Notes: generated from the sequence alone by a model not told the origin. Positions 8,580-17,171 are shown, counted from the stretch's first letter. The stretch is 64,000 bases of DNA from an uncultured Desulfovibrio sp. (GCA_913063155.1 CAJXYU010000004.1:124001-188000), one strand, 5' to 3'. A program made the numbers and translations.

Positions 8580-9326
8580 TTGCGAAAACGTTTTCTGCCG
8601 ATCACGATCATCACGACGATTCTCGCCGTGACCGCAGTGGCCGGCTACCTCCTGCCGCAACCGACACATGCTCTTCCGCCCCGTCTCCTCCTGGTCAACA
8701 AGGGAGGAAACGTCATCTTTACTCATCAGCAGCATAGCAAGGACTTTCAATTAAAGTGCGGACAGTGTCACCATTACACGGCTTCAGCCGAGACGGCCCC
8801 ACCCAAATGCGAATCATGTCACCCGACAATTTTCGACAAACAGTATGTGGACATGCACAAGGAGCAATTTTCCAATGAAGCATACTGTAATGCCTGCCAT
8901 CACAATTCCGAGGCATCGAACTTCGACCACGACGCCCATTTGGAATATACGGACAAAGATTGTCAGGCATGCCACCATGACGCCGATATAGAGGCAAAAC
9001 CTTCCAACTGCGCGGACTGTCATGAACACAAGAGCGAAGCGGACATGCCCACCCTCCGTGACGCCGCCCACAAACGCTGCAAAGACTGTCATGAGGACAT
9101 CTTTGAGGAAGGCCTCAAGGGATGCTCCCAGTGCCATGTCCGCGATAGGAAGCCCCTCTCCCCGCCGGAGTTTGAAAAACCGTGCTCCGATTGCCATGAA
9201 CATCCGGTCAACGACCTGATACCCAACACCACCAATGCCTTCCACGGCCAATGCCGCGGCTGCCACAGAACGACGGGCAAAGGGCCTTACGGAGACGATT
9301 TCTGTTACCACTGCCATATCAAATAA
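8565..9326 (+). CDS. decaheme c-type cytochrome of the Rnf locus
   Basis: A 253-residue exported or membrane-anchored multihaem cytochrome. The basic N-terminus (LRKRF) and hydrophobic span at about 12-30 form a signal or anchor. There are ten CxxCH motifs (CGQCH, CESCH, CNACH, CQACH, CADCH, CKDCH, CSQCH, CSDCH, CRGCH, CYHCH). Sitting directly before rnfC, it matches the cytochrome that heads the Rnf operon in Desulfovibrio, thought to pass electrons between the membrane complex and the periplasmic cytochrome pool. Start choice is uncertain: GTG 8565, or TTG 8580 with a GGGGG upstream. Confidence 0.9.
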   Translation: MGASTLRKRFLPITIITTILAVTAVAGYLLPQPTHALPPRLLLVNKGGNVIFTHQQHSKDFQLKCGQCHHYTASAETAPPKCESCHPTIFDKQYVDMHKEQFSNEAYCNACHHNSEASNFDHDAHLEYTDKDCQACHHDADIEAKPSNCADCHEHKSEADMPTLRDAAHKRCKDCHEDIFEEGLKGCSQCHVRDRKPLSPPEFEKPCSDCHEHPVNDLIPNTTNAFHGQCRGCHRTTGKGPYGDDFCYHCHIK

Positions 9327-9343
9327 GGAGTGCGGATCTGCCC

Positions 9344-10516
9344 ATGACGACCTTCAATTTCAACCTGCTTTCCCGCGAGATCGGCACCGTCGACAGGATT
9401 GCTCCGCCGCCAAGACTGCGCATACCGCTCTCCTGCCAGACCCCGGTGGTGGACGCTGGCGTGGAACTGCTGGCCGGAGACAAAGTCGGCAGGGCCCTGA
9501 AACCCGAAAGTACGGATCTGCACACGCCGCTTCCCGGCAAGGTCATCGACATACGGCCCGAATCCATACTCATTGAAACGACCTCCGGCGGTACCGTAAA
9601 ACCGATCGACGCCAGCTCCGTCGGAGACAGCTCTCTGGTCGACTTCCTGGCCGACATGGGCATCTGCCCCACCCCGTTCGTCAAGGCCGGGACCATCATC
9701 ATCAACGCGGTGCCCACTGAACCCGGCATTACAGTCTTCGATGCATTGCTCCGTGACTACCGCAAGACCGTGAAACAGGGATTGGACGCGGCCAAAAGAA
9801 TCATCAGACCGAGCCGCATCATTCTTGCGGCCCCCCGGGGCGACATGGTGAATACATTCAACGGCTGTTCCGTCACCCATCTTCCCCCGGTCTACCCCAA
9901 CGGTCTTGACGCCATGGTCATCAAAGCCATCACCGGACAGGAAGTGCGCCTGGGCGAAATGCCCAGGGACGCAATCCTGCTCAACGTGCTCGATCTCTAC
10001 CTCATCGGCAGGGTCATGGAGACGGGCCTGCCGGCGACTGAAACAGTCATGACCGTGGGCAACAAAAACCTCCGAGTACCCATCGGCATGCCTGTCCGCT
10101 TCCTGCTCGACCAATTCGGCTACACGCCCAGACATGGCGACAGAATCGTACTTGGAGGCCTCATGCAAGGCCTCACAGCGGGTAACATCAAACAAGGCGT
10201 CCACCCCAAAACCATGGCGCTCAATGTTGTGAGCCAAGACAGGTATCCCCCTGTGGAGGACCGATTCTGCATGGGCTGCGGAGAATGCGTCCGCCACTGC
10301 CCCGCCCGCATCCTGCCCAACATGATCAGCCGTGCCGCCGAATTCAAACTCTTCGACCGCGCCGAACAGTACTACATCAATGCCTGCATCGAGTGCGGCA
10401 TCTGCGGCTATGTCTGCAAAACCCGCAGACCGATTCTGCAATATATCCGATTCGCCAAACAGGAACTGGCCCTGCTCAAAGGAGCATGCGAAGTGGAAGC
10501 AGGAGGCGAAACATGA
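9344..10516 (+). CDS. rnfC: Rnf complex subunit RnfC
   Basis: A 390-residue subunit of the ion-translocating ferredoxin:NAD+ oxidoreductase. The N-terminal half holds the SLBB/flavin-binding region. The C-terminus has two ferredoxin-type clusters, CMGCGECVRHCP and CIECGICGYVC. The family's FMN/NADH-binding regions put this subunit at the cytoplasmic NADH site. The start at 9344 follows AAGGAG (about 12 nt upstream); the earlier frame from 9251 overlaps the cytochrome and is rejected. It lacks the long C-terminal repeat tail of E. coli RsxC. The stop overlaps rnfD by ATGA. Confidence 0.93.
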   Translation: MTTFNFNLLSREIGTVDRIAPPPRLRIPLSCQTPVVDAGVELLAGDKVGRALKPESTDLHTPLPGKVIDIRPESILIETTSGGTVKPIDASSVGDSSLVDFLADMGICPTPFVKAGTIIINAVPTEPGITVFDALLRDYRKTVKQGLDAAKRIIRPSRIILAAPRGDMVNTFNGCSVTHLPPVYPNGLDAMVIKAITGQEVRLGEMPRDAILLNVLDLYLIGRVMETGLPATETVMTVGNKNLRVPIGMPVRFLLDQFGYTPRHGDRIVLGGLMQGLTAGNIKQGVHPKTMALNVVSQDRYPPVEDRFCMGCGECVRHCPARILPNMISRAAEFKLFDRAEQYYINACIECGICGYVCKTRRPILQYIRFAKQELALLKGACEVEAGGET

Positions 10517-11490
10517 AACCGATAGAACCTCTTCTGACCGTATCCGCCCCGCCTCATGCCCATTGCGGCCATACCATCAAGCAACACATGCGCGATCAGC
10601 TCATCGCTTTGCTGCCCGCGGCCGCGGCTGCAATGACCGTATTCGGATTCGACGCCGTTCGTGTCATGGCGCTCTCCTGTTCGGTGGCCGTGGCCAGCGA
10701 GGCCGCCTGCTGGAAGCTCCGGAAATGCGATCCGCAGGTGGACGACATGCACGCTCTGATCATCGGCCTGCTTTTCGCCTTTTTACTGCCCCCATCCGCT
10801 CCGTGGTGGCTGGTGATCGTCGGCGGTTCGGCAAGCGTTGTAGCGGGCAAGATGTTCTTCGGCGGCCTTGGAGGCTACCCGCTTTGCCCCCCGCTGGTGG
10901 GCTGGGCCATTTGCCGCATCTCATGGGGGGCGGCCATGGACACCAACGCCACCATGCTGAACAGCACGCTTCCGGCTCCGTTGCACGAACTCAAGAACAT
11001 TGGAGTTCCCTGGCTGCAAAACGTGGATATGAGCAGCCTCTTGCTGGGACAGCAACTGGGCGGTCTGGGCGCGGTTCAAATCCTGCCGATTTTGGCGGGC
11101 GGCCTTTACCTCCTGGCGCGCAGGACCATCCGCCCCACCATTCCGTTGGCGTTCCTGGCAGGAGTTTATCTGACCGCACTGATCTTCCGGTTCGTCGATC
11201 CCCATGCGCACGCCCCCGCTCTCTTCCATCTCCTCGCAGGAAGTGTGGTACTGGGCGCGTTTTTTCTGGCCACGGAAGGTTCGACCTCGCCCATGGGCCT
11301 GATCTCAAGCATCATCTACGGGCTGCTCGGCGGCGCCATGGTCATCATAATTCGGGTTTACGGCATCTACCCGGACGGAGTGCCTTTCGCCATCCTTCTG
11401 GTGAACCTGTTCACCCCGCTCTTCGACCGCATCCGCCCGAAGCCCTTCGGCGGATCACGGCTCGGCGAGCCTTACGTGGGAGGGTGCTAG
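10513..11490 (+). CDS. rnfD: Rnf complex subunit RnfD
   Basis: A 325-residue integral membrane protein with about nine hydrophobic segments, matching RnfD/NqrB. These subunits carry a covalently attached FMN on a threonine plus, in some species, riboflavin, and form part of the ion path. A candidate flavinylation threonine lies in DTNATML near residue 145, but the match to the usual S(T)GAT motif is imperfect. The ATG at 10513 overlaps the rnfC stop codon, and rnfG begins one base after the stop, so the operon is translationally coupled. Confidence 0.9.
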   Translation: MKPIEPLLTVSAPPHAHCGHTIKQHMRDQLIALLPAAAAAMTVFGFDAVRVMALSCSVAVASEAACWKLRKCDPQVDDMHALIIGLLFAFLLPPSAPWWLVIVGGSASVVAGKMFFGGLGGYPLCPPLVGWAICRISWGAAMDTNATMLNSTLPAPLHELKNIGVPWLQNVDMSSLLLGQQLGGLGAVQILPILAGGLYLLARRTIRPTIPLAFLAGVYLTALIFRFVDPHAHAPALFHLLAGSVVLGAFFLATEGSTSPMGLISSIIYGLLGGAMVIIIRVYGIYPDGVPFAILLVNLFTPLFDRIRPKPFGGSRLGEPYVGGC

Positions 11491-11491
11491 C

Positions 11492-12097
11492 ATGAAAGAA
11501 ATGATAAAAATGGTCGTCGTGCTTTCGCTCATCTGCTCTCTTTCCGGACTGACTCTTGCTTCGGTGCGCGGGGTCACCAAACCTTTCATCGAGGAACAAG
11601 TCCTGACCTATGTGCAGGGCCCGGCCATAAAAAAGGTATATACCGGCAACGACAACAATCCGGTCAGGGACCGCAAGACATTCACCCTCAAGGACGGCGC
11701 CGAATTAACGGTCTTTCCCTTCCTGAAAGGCAGCAGACTCGGCGGCGTGGCTTTCGAGAGTCACGGTAGAGGCTACGGTGGTGAAATCGGCGTCATGGTT
11801 GGTTTTTCCTACGACCCGGCCAGCGACATGGCCGACGTGTCCGGAATCGGCATCACCACCATGAAGGAGACCCCCGGCGTAGGCAGCCGAGTCAACGACC
11901 CCGAGTTCGGCGAGCAGTTCAAGAATCACCCGTTCAAAGGAATGGCCCTCAAATCCGCCGGCGGCGACATCAGCGCCGTGGCCGGAGCCACTATTTCTTC
12001 CACCGGCACGGTTGACGCCGTGAAGACGGCCATTGCCACATTCAATGAAATCAAAGGCGAATTTTCCTCAACCTGGGGATCTCAGGAGCAGCCATGA
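11492..12097 (+). CDS. rnfG: Rnf complex FMN-binding subunit RnfG
   Basis: A 201-residue protein with an N-terminal membrane anchor (about 7-25) and an extracytoplasmic FMN-binding domain. The motif AGATISSTGTVDAV near residue 165 is the S/AGAT(x)S flavinylation site, with the threonine that carries FMN via a phosphoester bond. A second family motif, ETPGVGSRV, is at about 130. Attachment requires the ApbE flavin transferase, which is not found next to this operon. The stop overlaps rnfE by ATGA. Confidence 0.93.
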   Translation: MKEMIKMVVVLSLICSLSGLTLASVRGVTKPFIEEQVLTYVQGPAIKKVYTGNDNNPVRDRKTFTLKDGAELTVFPFLKGSRLGGVAFESHGRGYGGEIGVMVGFSYDPASDMADVSGIGITTMKETPGVGSRVNDPEFGEQFKNHPFKGMALKSAGGDISAVAGATISSTGTVDAVKTAIATFNEIKGEFSSTWGSQEQP

Positions 12098-12762
12098 ATC
12101 GATTGTGGAAAGAATTCTCGAAAGGTCTCTGGAACGAACTGCCGCCCTTCAAGGTGGTTCTCGGCCTCTGCCCGGTGCTGGCGGTCACCAAAACCGCGGA
12201 CAACGGATTCGGCATGGGCCTGGCCGTCATCTTCGTGCTGACCCTGTCCAACATGCTGGTGTCCTCGGTGCGCAAGGTCATCCCCGCCAAAGTCCGCATC
12301 GCGTGTTTCATCGTCATTGCCGCGTCTCTGGTGGTCTGCGTCGAATTGCTCATGCAGGCTTTTGCCTACCCGTTGTACCAGCAGCTCGGCATCTTCGTGC
12401 CTCTCATCGTGGTGAACTGCATCATCCTGGGCCGCGCCGAAGCGTTTGCGTCCAAAAATCCGATCACCTATGCCATCGCCGACGGCCTCGGCATGGGCAT
12501 CGGTTTTGCCATGTCCCTGACCGTTCTCGGGGCCATCCGGGAAATCTTCGGATACGGCACCTTGTTCGGCGTGCAGATATTGGGAAGCTGGTTCAAACCC
12601 TTTACCTTCATGGTGGAAGCGCCCGGCGCATTCGTCTGCCTGGGCCTAGGCCTGGCAGGCATGAACGCCCTAACCAACTGGCAACGCAGGCTCAAAGGGC
12701 TGGACGCCATCGAAGGTCCCAAGCACGACTGCGCATCCTGCGGCATGTGCAACATAAAATAA
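12094..12762 (+). CDS. rnfE: Rnf complex subunit RnfE
   Basis: A 222-residue protein with six hydrophobic segments, homologous to RnfE/NqrD. It is one of the two internally related subunits (with RnfA) that hold a membrane iron centre and face each other with inverted topology. The diagnostic stretch PLIVVNCIILGRAEAFA contains the conserved cysteine. The C-terminal tail adds CASCGMC, a cysteine-rich end absent from short RnfE proteins that could bind a further metal. It is coupled to rnfG by ATGA and lies 12 bp before rnfA. Confidence 0.92.
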   Translation: MNRLWKEFSKGLWNELPPFKVVLGLCPVLAVTKTADNGFGMGLAVIFVLTLSNMLVSSVRKVIPAKVRIACFIVIAASLVVCVELLMQAFAYPLYQQLGIFVPLIVVNCIILGRAEAFASKNPITYAIADGLGMGIGFAMSLTVLGAIREIFGYGTLFGVQILGSWFKPFTFMVEAPGAFVCLGLGLAGMNALTNWQRRLKGLDAIEGPKHDCASCGMCNIK

Positions 12763-12774
12763 CGGAGAGGCGCC

Positions 12775-13350
12775 ATGGATTATTTCGTCCTCATCATAGC
12801 GGCCATCTTCGTCAACAACATCGTGTTGGCGCAATATCTCGGCAACTGCCCGTTCATAGGCACATCCAAGGAAACCGGCGTGGCCATGGGCATGGGATTC
12901 GCCGTGGTCTTCGTGGCCACCATGGCCGCAGCCATCACCTGGGTCGTACAGCGATTCCTGCTGGTCCCCAACGACCTGGGCTACCTGCAGACCATCGCCT
13001 TCATCCTGGTCATCGCATCACTGGTCCAGTTCGTGGAAATGTTTCTGAAAAAAGCCATTCCCCCACTATACAAATCACTGGGCATCTTTCTGCCTCTCAT
13101 CACCACCAACTGCGCGGTACTCGGCATCGCCATCATCTGCCAGCGCAAGCAGTTCTCGCTGCTGGAAACCGTCGTCTTTTCCATCGCTTCAGGGGTGGGT
13201 TTCCTCCTGGCCCTGGTGGTTCTGGCGGCCATCCGCGAACGCCTGGAGATGGCCCGCATTCCCCAGTCCATCCAGGGAACGCCCATTGCGCTCATATTGG
13301 CCGGACTCATGTCCCTTGCTTTTTTCGCCTTCAAAGGCATGACGTCCTAA
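12775..13350 (+). CDS. rnfA: Rnf complex subunit RnfA
   Basis: A 191-residue protein with six membrane spans, homologous to RnfA/NqrE. The N-terminal AAIFVNNIVLAQYLGNCPFIG and the middle PLITTNCAVLGIAI are hallmark sequences, the latter carrying the conserved cysteine of the intramembrane iron centre. It pairs with RnfE in the core of the complex. A GGAGAGGCGCC precedes the ATG. The length is normal for the family (about 190). Confidence 0.95.
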   Translation: MDYFVLIIAAIFVNNIVLAQYLGNCPFIGTSKETGVAMGMGFAVVFVATMAAAITWVVQRFLLVPNDLGYLQTIAFILVIASLVQFVEMFLKKAIPPLYKSLGIFLPLITTNCAVLGIAIICQRKQFSLLETVVFSIASGVGFLLALVVLAAIRERLEMARIPQSIQGTPIALILAGLMSLAFFAFKGMTS

Positions 13351-13365
13351 CCCGACGAGAACATC

Positions 13366-15465
13366 ATGATCGCGACATCAATACTCGTACTGTTCGGCAT
13401 AGGGTTTACGGCGGCGGTCATCCTGGCCGCAGCCTCCAAAGTCCTGTACGTCTACGAGGACCCGCGTATAGCCCAGGTGGAGGCGGTCCTTGCCGGCGCC
13501 AACTGCGGCGGCTGCGGCTTCCCGGGCTGCAATGCGGCCGCCGTTGGCGTGGTGGCAGGCAAGGCCGGTTCCGATGTCTGCGTCATCGGCGGCCCCGCGG
13601 TCATGGCCAACGTGGCCAAAGTCATGGGCTTGGAGCTCACGGAAATGGAACCCAAGCTGGCGTTCGTGGACTGCACGGGCGGTGAACGCGCCGAGGACGT
13701 CTACCTCTACGAAGGGGTCCAGGACTGCCGGGCCCAGCATCAGCTTTACAAAGGATCAAAAATGTGTCCCGAGGGCTGCCTCGGTTTCGGCACCTGCGTT
13801 CGGGCCTGTCCCTTCGACGCCATACGCATGGGCCCCAATGGCTATCCCGTGGTCAATCCGGAGCGTTGCGTGGCTTGCGGCTCCTGCGCCATCGTCTGCC
13901 CGCGCAACGTCATCAGCATCAACGGATTCACCGACGACATCACTCATCTCAACGAGATAAACGACTGCCTTGCACCCTGCCGCCAACGCTGCCCCGGCCA
14001 GATCAATATTCCCCGCTACATAGAACAGGCCTCTCGTGGCGACTACGCGGGAGCCCTGGAAACCATCCGCGAACGTATTCCCATGCCCTTGTCCATAGGC
14101 AGGGTCTGTCCGCGCCCCTGCGAAACCGAATGCCGCAGGCAGCACGTGGAAGCTCCCGTGGGCATCAATATGATCAAACGCTACGTGGCCGATTGGGAAA
14201 TGAACTCCGGCCAACGGCTGCCTATTTCCTGCAAACCGGATAACGGACGCAAGGTGGCAATCGTGGGCGGCGGCCCGGCCGGCATTTCCTGCGCCTTCTA
14301 CCTGCGCAGGCTCGGCTACAGACCAACCATTTTTGAACTCATGCCCAAGCTGGGCGGCCAACTCCGCTACGGCATTCCAGAGTACCGGCTGCCCAAAGAA
14401 GTTCTGAATTGGGAAATCCAAGGCATTCTTGATTTGGGCATCGGCGTGCGGGTCCAGATCAAATTCGGCCGCGATTTTACTGTGAAAACCCTGGCCGAGG
14501 AAGGATTTGAAGCCACGTTTCTCGCCTTCGGCGCTTGGGCCAACGCCCAAATTCCCATTGAGGGAGACGACGCAAGAGGCATTGCATCCGGTACTGAATT
14601 CCTGACCAAGGTCGGCTTGGGCGTGGAAACTGGCATCGGTAAAAAAGTCGTGGTCATCGGCGGCGGCAACACAGCCATCGACGCGGCGCGCACCAGCATC
14701 CGTTTCGGCGCGGACGTTACCATGGTCTACCGGCGCAGCCGCAATGAAATGCCTGCAAACGACGAAGAAATAGCCGACGCCGAGGAGGAAGGCGTCAAAT
14801 ACCAGTTCCTGGCCGCACCCAACCGGTTCATCAAGGACAAGCAAGGCCGCGTGACCCATCTGGAATACACCCAAATGAAACTGGGGAAACCCGATGCGTC
14901 CGGCAGACGCAGGCCAGTGCCCATCAAGGGGTCGGAACACCTCATAGAGTGCGATACCGTGTACATGGCCATCGGCCAAAAACCGGAGATCGAATGCCTC
15001 TACGACACCCGGGGTGGATGCCCTCTCGAAACCACCCGCTGGCGCACGGTGGAGGCCAATCCGGCCACTTTGCAGACCGCCATCCCGAACGTCTTTGTCG
15101 GTGGCGATCTGTTTACCGGTCCGGACCTGGTCATCACAGCATTAGGCGCCGGTCGCAAGGCGGCCCGATCCATTCATCAATACCTGACCACAGGGCACAT
15201 TGAAGTGCCGGACAACCTACAGCGAACCATGATTCCCTACACTATTTTCAAGGACGTGGAACGCGTAGCCCCCATTGAGCGAACGCAGATGCCACACCTC
15301 CACCATGGCGAAGAGCGCACCTGCACCTTTGTCGAGGTGGAGGGAGCAATCTCCGATGACGAATTCAAGAAGGAAACCTGCCGCTGCATGCGATGCGGCC
15401 TGACTTGCTACAACCGCACGGAACCTTTGCAGGAAGAAGTTTCGGAAACTTCAAAAAATATGTAA
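13366..15465 (+). CDS. rnfB: RnfB fused to a GltD-like FAD/NAD(P) oxidoreductase
   Basis: At 699 residues this is far longer than the RnfB core (about 190-280). Order: membrane anchor (1-25); the RnfB four-cysteine cluster CGGCGFPGC (about 46); two ferredoxin clusters (CPEGCLGFGTCVRACP and CVACGSCAIVCP, to about 185). Next comes a region like the small subunit of glutamate synthase, with CLAPCRQRCP and RVCPRPCETECRR. FAD and nucleotide sites are VAIVGGGPAGISCA (about 300) and VVVIGGGNTAIDAA (about 425). The end carries CRCMRCGLTCY. RnfB accepts electrons from ferredoxin; the fused module could add a second NAD(P)H or flavin entry point. This long form is known in Desulfovibrio. Confidence 0.92.
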   Translation: MIATSILVLFGIGFTAAVILAAASKVLYVYEDPRIAQVEAVLAGANCGGCGFPGCNAAAVGVVAGKAGSDVCVIGGPAVMANVAKVMGLELTEMEPKLAFVDCTGGERAEDVYLYEGVQDCRAQHQLYKGSKMCPEGCLGFGTCVRACPFDAIRMGPNGYPVVNPERCVACGSCAIVCPRNVISINGFTDDITHLNEINDCLAPCRQRCPGQINIPRYIEQASRGDYAGALETIRERIPMPLSIGRVCPRPCETECRRQHVEAPVGINMIKRYVADWEMNSGQRLPISCKPDNGRKVAIVGGGPAGISCAFYLRRLGYRPTIFELMPKLGGQLRYGIPEYRLPKEVLNWEIQGILDLGIGVRVQIKFGRDFTVKTLAEEGFEATFLAFGAWANAQIPIEGDDARGIASGTEFLTKVGLGVETGIGKKVVVIGGGNTAIDAARTSIRFGADVTMVYRRSRNEMPANDEEIADAEEEGVKYQFLAAPNRFIKDKQGRVTHLEYTQMKLGKPDASGRRRPVPIKGSEHLIECDTVYMAIGQKPEIECLYDTRGGCPLETTRWRTVEANPATLQTAIPNVFVGGDLFTGPDLVITALGAGRKAARSIHQYLTTGHIEVPDNLQRTMIPYTIFKDVERVAPIERTQMPHLHHGEERTCTFVEVEGAISDDEFKKETCRCMRCGLTCYNRTEPLQEEVSETSKNM

Positions 15466-15514
15466 AAAAAGGCTTGCCAGAGGGACGAAGATACGTTTAT
15501 AAGTCTCCTCCGTT

Positions 15515-15590
15515 GGTCGCATAGCTCAGTTGGGAGAGCGCAGCCTTCACACGGCTGAGGTCACAGGTTCAAGCCCTGTTGCGACCACCA
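15515..15590 (+). tRNA. tRNA-Val (anticodon CAC)
   Basis: A full cloverleaf: 7-bp acceptor stem GGTCGCA/TGCGACC, D-arm AGCTCAGTTGGGAGAGC, anticodon stem CAGCC/GGCTG around loop TTCACAC (anticodon CAC), and T-arm ACAGG-TTCAAGC-CCTGT. The discriminator A and CCA are encoded in the DNA. It lies 50 bp downstream of rnfB and marks the left boundary of the accessory island. Confidence 0.96.
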
Positions 15591-15601
15591 GCAAGACAGA
15601 A

Positions 15602-15629
15602 AAAAGCCCTGGTTTCGACCAGGGCTTTT
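15602..15629 (+). terminator. terminator of tRNA-Val
   Basis: An 8-bp stem GCCCTGGT/ACCAGGGC with a TTCG tetraloop, extended by A/T pairs (AAAA/TTTT) and a T-rich tail, 12 bp after the tRNA. Confidence 0.85.
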
Positions 15630-15645
15630 CTTTTGAATCCTAAAA

Positions 15646-15794
15646 CGCCGTGCGATAATCAAGCCCCCTTTCGCGTTGCAGGATGTGAAAGCCTTTTACA
15701 GTTCCCGAGCCTGAAGCTCACAAAGCAAAACGCCCTCCCGGGAAGTTCCGGGAGGGCGTCTTTGTTTCAGGAAGTAGTCGTGAAATCACAGCGT
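15646..15794. repeat. island-flanking direct repeat, left copy
   Basis: About 149 bp sharing extended blocks with 31977-32147 in the same orientation: CGCCGTGCGATAAT at the start, TTTCGCGTTGCA, ATGTGAAAGCCTTTTACAGTT, a GC-rich hairpin with arms ACGCCCTCCCGG/CCGGGAGGGCGT (15730-15759), then TCTTTGTTTCAGGAAGTAGT and TCACAGCGT at the end. The hairpin plus TTTGTTT could also act as a terminator. Similarity stops sharply after CACAGCGT. A truncated third copy sits at 17393-17433. Confidence 0.8.
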
Positions 15795-15827
15795 CTACCA
15801 AATAAGGATCATATTCCAGCACAGGTC

Positions 15828-15872
15828 TTCGTAATCAGTAGGTCGTGAGTTCAATTCCCATTCCTGGCTCCA
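15828..15872 (+). pseudogene. 3' fragment of a tRNA-Thr(CGT) gene
   Basis: The 45 bases begin in an anticodon loop (TTCGTAA, anticodon CGT) and continue through the 3' anticodon stem (TCAGT), variable region, T-loop (GAGTTCAATTCCCA) and acceptor 3' strand ending GGCTCCA. The sequence upstream does not supply the matching 5' anticodon stem, D-arm or acceptor strand, so no cloverleaf can form. Tail fragments of tRNA genes are the typical scars of integrase-mediated insertion at tRNA 3' ends. A terminator hairpin follows immediately, as in an intact tRNA gene. Confidence 0.7.
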
Positions 15873-15876
15873 GCAT

Positions 15877-15914
15877 AAAAAAGCGCTTACGACTTGTCGT
15901 AAGCGCTTTTTTTA
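15877..15914 (+). terminator. terminator after the tRNA-Thr fragment
   Basis: A long near-perfect stem: AAGCGCTTACGAC, loop TT, GTCGTAAGCGCTT, with flanking A and T runs (AAAAAA ... TTTTTTT). It could serve both strands and also ends the convergent methyltransferase transcript. Confidence 0.85.
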
Positions 15915-16020
15915 TACTTTATAGACTGGGATTCCAGGCGATCTTGCCTGTCTGAGCAACAGTTTCCCTGCCGCTTGCCGAGTCCTGGTCAAATTCGCCG
16001 AATATCCCAACAGCCTTATA

Positions 16021-16767
16021 TCACCGCGCCATGAGCGCGAATACACCCCATCCAAGATATTCACGACTATACGTGGCGTAGCGTTTTGGTTCCAAGGTCA
16101 GCCGGGTCCGAACCTCTTCGGCCAAGTCGTCTCCAGGATTCGCTTCGAGCCATCGGCGCATGGTCAGCCACTTTGCCGCTTCGTATCTATCCCAACCTTC
16201 TTGATCAGCCAGAACCATTTGCACAACGTCGTAACCGAGGTCGCCGAAGGACGCGATAAGCTCTGGAAGCAGGAGGTAATCGGAAACAGACTGGGCTAAA
16301 CATCCCTCGACAATGCCTTCTGTCGCCGGCAACCTTAGCCAGTAGGGTTCACCGATAAGGATGATGCCTCCGGGGCGGAGACTTTTCGCCAAAAGCGCGA
16401 TGGTGCCGGCGACGCCCCCACCGACCCACGTTGCACCGACACAGGCCGCCACATCCACCTTTTCGTCGACGACGTAGTCAGCCGCGTCGCCGTGGATGAA
16501 CTGGACCTGTCCTAGGACTCCAAGCTCTTCAGCGCGTTGTTTCGCTTGTTCACTGAACAACTGGCTCATGTCGATGCCGATGCCGGTGATTGCGTAATCG
16601 CGTGCCCATGTGCACAGCATCTCGCCCGAACCGCTGCCGAGGTCGAGCACACGGGTCTCCGGTTGCAAACGCAACACCGCACCGAGGGTTGCAAGCTTAT
16701 CTGCTGTGAATGGGTTGTGAATGCGATGATCACTTTCGGTAATGTTGAAAATCCGTGGAATGTCCAA
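16021..16767 (-). CDS. class I SAM-dependent methyltransferase
   Basis: A 248-residue protein with the class I methyltransferase fold: motif I VLDLGSGSGEMLCTWA at about 40-55, acidic ribose-binding motif II in GIGIDMSQLF, and a post-I motif in HGDAADYV. The substrate-binding segment CVGATWVGGGVAGTI follows. The family includes small-molecule methyltransferases related to UbiE-like enzymes; no DNA-methylase motif (DPPY/NPPY) is present, so it is not a restriction-modification enzyme by sequence. It lies alone at the left end of the island, next to a small HTH gene on the same strand. The substrate is unknown. Confidence 0.75.
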   Translation of the reverse strand: MDIPRIFNITESDHRIHNPFTADKLATLGAVLRLQPETRVLDLGSGSGEMLCTWARDYAITGIGIDMSQLFSEQAKQRAEELGVLGQVQFIHGDAADYVVDEKVDVAACVGATWVGGGVAGTIALLAKSLRPGGIILIGEPYWLRLPATEGIVEGCLAQSVSDYLLLPELIASFGDLGYDVVQMVLADQEGWDRYEAAKWLTMRRWLEANPGDDLAEEVRTRLTLEPKRYATYSREYLGWGVFALMAR

Positions 16768-16898
16768 GTTAAATACTCCTTTTACTACGTTATGGAATTA
16801 CGAGGCTAAGACCATACCGCACTTTGGAATATCCCGCTTTCCCCTTCTTGCTTCAGAAAAAAGAGAGCGCCCTGATGTGGTCAGAACGCTCTCAGATA

Positions 16899-17171
16899 TT
16901 ATCCGTTCTTAACGGAACTAATTATTTTGTATATAGTTTTTACGGACAAAAAATATTGTTCAGACAATTCGGCCACAGAATCACCGGCCATACGCTTGGC
17001 CAGGATCTCCCTGTTCCTTGCCTGAAGAACTTCTTTTGTGTCTGTACTCGCACCCCATGACAGCTTGTTTTCGCTTTTGCGTGGGATGTAAATATACTCT
17101 CCGTCTATATACGCCTGAACAGCACACAATAGTGCATGCGGCAGGACATCATTTGCCTTTTTATAGCTCAT
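16899..17171 (-). CDS. CD3324-family small HTH protein
   Basis: A 90-residue basic protein. The N-terminal part (SYKKANDVLPHALLCAVQAYIDGEYIYIP) matches the CD3324 family, best known from Firmicutes. The C-terminal helix-turn-helix (about 58-88) has the pattern MAGDSVAELSEQYFLSVKTIYKI. Probably a DNA-binding regulator. The upstream 90 bp contain clustered inverted repeats (17206-17259) that could be its operator. Its presence in a deltaproteobacterium suggests acquisition by transfer. Ribosome-binding sequence AGGAGG lies upstream of the ATG at 17171. Confidence 0.75.
   Translation of the reverse strand: MSYKKANDVLPHALLCAVQAYIDGEYIYIPRKSENKLSWGASTDTKEVLQARNREILAKRMAGDSVAELSEQYFLSVKTIYKIISSVKNG

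Noticed and set aside
15730-15766. The GC-rich hairpin within the flanking repeat as a stand-alone terminator
   Set aside because: It could terminate transcription, but it recurs in the repeat copies and is better described as part of that repeat.
16021-16767. The methyltransferase as part of a restriction-modification or BREX-like system
   Set aside because: There is no target-recognition region or DPPY/NPPY motif and no nuclease partner; it looks like a small-molecule methyltransferase.
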